A DNA stretch of 64,000 bases from an uncultured Prevotella sp. (GTDB taxonomy: Bacteria > Bacteroidota > Bacteroidia > Bacteroidales > Bacteroidaceae), in contig CAKQCV010000006.1 of assembly GCA_934217675.1 (NCBI GenBank), forward strand, positions 1 through 64,000, in the 5' to 3' direction. A model generated the notes under the pieces. The model did not search any database, was not told the DNA's origin, and saw only the letters and a list, made by a program, of their open reading frames with translations. The position numbers and the translations under genes were made by a program. Positions 61,706-64,000 of the stretch are shown here, piece by piece (the stretch's first letter is position 1; every line of letters begins with the position of its first letter).

Positions 61706-64000
61706 ATGACTGACATACAACAGAAAAATCTGTATTCGGTTGATGGTGGAGAAGAGCAAAGCTCGTTTGACTTGAAAAAAATATATTCCATTCTTGTCTT
61801 GAACTGGAAATGGTTTGTATTGTCAATTATTATATGTTTAGGATTCTCCTATCTTTATCTAAGATATAAGTCTCCTGTCTATTCTGCATCGGCAAAATTG
61901 CTTATAAAGGATGATGACAAGAAAAAAGCCTCTAAAGCAGCAGATGCTTTAGGCGGTATGGCTGATTTCGGTATCATAAGCAGCAATTATGGTGTAGACA
62001 ATGAGATAGAAATTCTCAATACCACTACACTTGCATCTGAGGCAGTACGTGACTTGAAGTTATATGCTTCTTATTGGAAAAAAGGTAAAATCAAGGATGT
62101 TATCTTGTATAAAGATCAGCCGGTTAGTGTTGATATGGATGCTGCTCATTTGGAGCGTCTGAATATTCCTATGTCTTTGAGTATTGAAAAGGATGGAGGA
62201 AAATACAATATTACGGGTAAGTATTATGTTTCAATAGATGAAACTTCTTATAAAGGTCCATATAAAATAAAGCAGACTTTCAATACCATTCCTGCACAAA
62301 TGAAAACAAAAGCTGGTATGGTATACTTTACCTTGAATCCACGTTCTCGCATGAAAGATGGAGATGTTGAAAAGGTTGTTCTCGTTTCTCCTAGAACTAT
62401 AGCTGCACAATACAGTCATGCATTGTCTCTTGAACAGACAAGCAAGACTTCTTCAACAATAAATATGCAGATTACAGACAAGAATATAGATAGAGCTCTT
62501 GATTATCTGCGCCAATTGGTCGTTTGTTATAACCGCCAGGCTAATGAGGATAAAAATGAAATAGCTGTTCGTACAGAGGCATTTGTAAATGAACGTCTTG
62601 CAAAGATAAATTCAGAACTTAGTTCTACAGAGGGTGAGCTGGAAAGTTATAAAAAGCGCAACCGCCTTGTTGAACTTAAAGTTGATGCAAAGGAGAGTGT
62701 TTCCAACCTTTCTGCATACGAGCAGAAATTAGGTGAGGCAGCTACTCAGATTTCTCTTATTAATAGTTTGATACAGTTTGCACAGCGTCCTGGAAACAAA
62801 TACCAGGTGTTGCCGTCTAATATAGGATTGCGTGACGAAGCCTCAATTTCTCTTATAAATGAATATAATAAGGTAGCATTAGAACGTAACCGTTTGCTGC
62901 GCACTGCTTCTGAATCATCTCCAGTTGTAGAGGAACTTACTTCTCAGTTGGTTGATATGAATTCAAGTATACGTATGGCTTTGAATCAGGCTAAGCGTAA
63001 TCTTGAAATCCAGCGTGATGCTGTAGCTTCTCAGTACGGACAATATAGCAGTGAGGTTTCTCGCACTCCAGAACAAGAGAGAATCCTTACTCAAATAGGG
63101 CGTCAGCAAGAGGTTAAGTCAGGTCTGTATTTGATGTTGCTTCAGAAACGTGAGGAAAACTCAATATCTCTTGCAGCAACAGCCGATAAGGGAAAACTTA
63201 TAGAATTGCCACAGTTTGATGGAAAAGTCAGTCCTAAGAGCAGCATGATACTGTTGATAGGTTTGGTGTTGGGTATCGCTTTGCCTTCACTTGTGCTTTA
63301 TATCATCCAGTTCTTGCGTTATCGTATTGAAGGACATGATGATGTGGAATCATTGACAACTATTCCAATCATAGCAGATGTTGCTGTTGCAAATGATTCA
63401 GCAAAGACACGTGCAGACATTGTTGTTCATGAGAACCAAAACAACCAGATGGAAGAAATTTTCCGTTCAATGCGTACTAATCTGCAATTTATGCTGAAAG
63501 AGGGGGAGAAGGTTATAATGTTCACTTCATCAACTTCAGGAGAAGGAAAGACTTTCAATGCAGCTAACCTTGCCATTAGTTTTGCGTTGCTTGGCAAGAA
63601 GGTTGTTCTTGTTGGTCTTGATGTTCGTAAGCCTCGTCTTGCAGAGCTGTTTGAGATTGACAATCACCATACAGGTATTACCAATCTGCTTGTAAAGGAC
63701 AATCCTTCGTGGGAAGATGTTAAGAAACAAATTCTACCGTCAGAAGTCAACAAAAATCTTGATTTGCTGATGGCTGGTCCTGTGCCACCAAACCCAGGTG
63801 AGATTATATCTCGTCCGTCTTTGCCTGAGGTGATAGAGCATCTGAAGGAACATTATGATTACGTTCTTATAGATACAGCACCTGTTGGACTTGTTACTGA
63901 TACACTTCAGATAGGCAAGTATGCTAATGTCACAGTTTATATGTGTCGTGCAGACTACACTCCAAAGGCTAACTTTGCAATGATCAATCAGTTCCGTGAC
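61706..64000 (+). CDS. Wzc-like polysaccharide tyrosine autokinase (truncated by window end)
   Basis: At least 765 codons open to the window end; the C-terminus with the tyrosine cluster is missing. The N-terminus MTDIQQKNLYSVDGGEEQSS is cytoplasmic, a helix at about 34-53 (WKWFVLSIIICLGFSYLYL) leads into a periplasmic Wzz domain with coiled coil (about 270-460), and a second helix at about 510-535 (SSMILLIGLVLGIALPSLVL). The cytoplasmic BY-kinase domain follows with Walker A FTSSTSGEGKTFNAANLAIS, Walker A' KVVLVGLDVRKPRLAELF and Walker B YVLIDTAPVGLV. It would control polymer length and export of a surface polysaccharide. It starts 10 bases after rfbA. Confidence 0.93.
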   Translation, partial: MTDIQQKNLYSVDGGEEQSSFDLKKIYSILVLNWKWFVLSIIICLGFSYLYLRYKSPVYSASAKLLIKDDDKKKASKAADALGGMADFGIISSNYGVDNEIEILNTTTLASEAVRDLKLYASYWKKGKIKDVILYKDQPVSVDMDAAHLERLNIPMSLSIEKDGGKYNITGKYYVSIDETSYKGPYKIKQTFNTIPAQMKTKAGMVYFTLNPRSRMKDGDVEKVVLVSPRTIAAQYSHALSLEQTSKTSSTINMQITDKNIDRALDYLRQLVVCYNRQANEDKNEIAVRTEAFVNERLAKINSELSSTEGELESYKKRNRLVELKVDAKESVSNLSAYEQKLGEAATQISLINSLIQFAQRPGNKYQVLPSNIGLRDEASISLINEYNKVALERNRLLRTASESSPVVEELTSQLVDMNSSIRMALNQAKRNLEIQRDAVASQYGQYSSEVSRTPEQERILTQIGRQQEVKSGLYLMLLQKREENSISLAATADKGKLIELPQFDGKVSPKSSMILLIGLVLGIALPSLVLYIIQFLRYRIEGHDDVESLTTIPIIADVAVANDSAKTRADIVVHENQNNQMEEIFRSMRTNLQFMLKEGEKVIMFTSSTSGEGKTFNAANLAISFALLGKKVVLVGLDVRKPRLAELFEIDNHHTGITNLLVKDNPSWEDVKKQILPSEVNKNLDLLMAGPVPPNPGEIISRPSLPEVIEHLKEHYDYVLIDTAPVGLVTDTLQIGKYANVTVYMCRADYTPKANFAMINQFRD

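Overview
The window is chromosomal DNA from a member of the Bacteroidota, most likely a Prevotella-like genus (Bacteroidales). Supporting signs are moderately AT-rich DNA, the Bacteroidota promoter pattern TTTG/TTG - 19-21 nt - TAnnTTTG in front of many genes, several TonB-dependent receptors with lipoprotein partners, an LES-like acidic stretch after lipobox cysteines, a type IX secretion C-terminal domain, a thrA-apgM-thrC operon and a ptb-buk pair. Genus assignment is inference.

Positions 1-25,400 hold a vitamin B12 (corrinoid) locus. A cobalamin riboswitch at about 19,644-19,830 precedes a long minus-strand gene series: outer-membrane receptor (btuB-like), lipoprotein CbiK-like chelatase, BtuF-like binding protein, then the oxygen-independent corrin-ring enzymes as bifunctional fusions (CbiH-CbiC, CbiE-CbiT, CbiG-CbiF, CbiJ-CbiD), BtuC, a CbiA split into two reading frames, CbiP, CobD, CbiB and BtuD. 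CbiL and the lower-ligand/nucleotide-loop genes are not in the window. A second cobalamin riboswitch at about 25,199-25,408 precedes a separate three-gene operon: TonB-dependent receptor, DUF4374 surface lipoprotein and a PepSY membrane protein. This is the gene order of the XusABC xenosiderophore uptake system, here under apparent B12 control. A further PepSY-type membrane protein lies convergent with btuD at the left end. Long GCGCC-type inverted repeats lie at both ends of this block (319-433 and 25,827-25,940).

Positions 25,400-26,430 are gene-free and repeat-rich. From 26,428 to 30,159 (minus) come a POT-family peptide transporter, a beta-barrel outer-membrane protein and a LysM plus ligand-binding protein. 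From 30,448 to 36,160 (plus) come a sensor histidine kinase, a small T9SS-type C-terminal-domain protein and uvrA. From 36,235 to 39,013 (minus) are glyA, pyrI and pyrB; mrcA (PBP1A) diverges from pyrB. Then ptb-buk, ridA-queC (minus) and thrA-apgM-thrC (plus).

From 50,631 to 60,619 (minus) lie a DUF3332 lipoprotein, another TonB-dependent receptor (apparently leaderless), a zinc-ribbon membrane protein, a U32 (RlhA-type) protein, metA, rny, zapA, a small coiled-coil protein and an unrecognised protein. The window ends with rfbA and a truncated Wzc-like tyrosine autokinase, the start of a surface polysaccharide locus. No rRNA, tRNA, CRISPR array or intact insertion sequence was seen.
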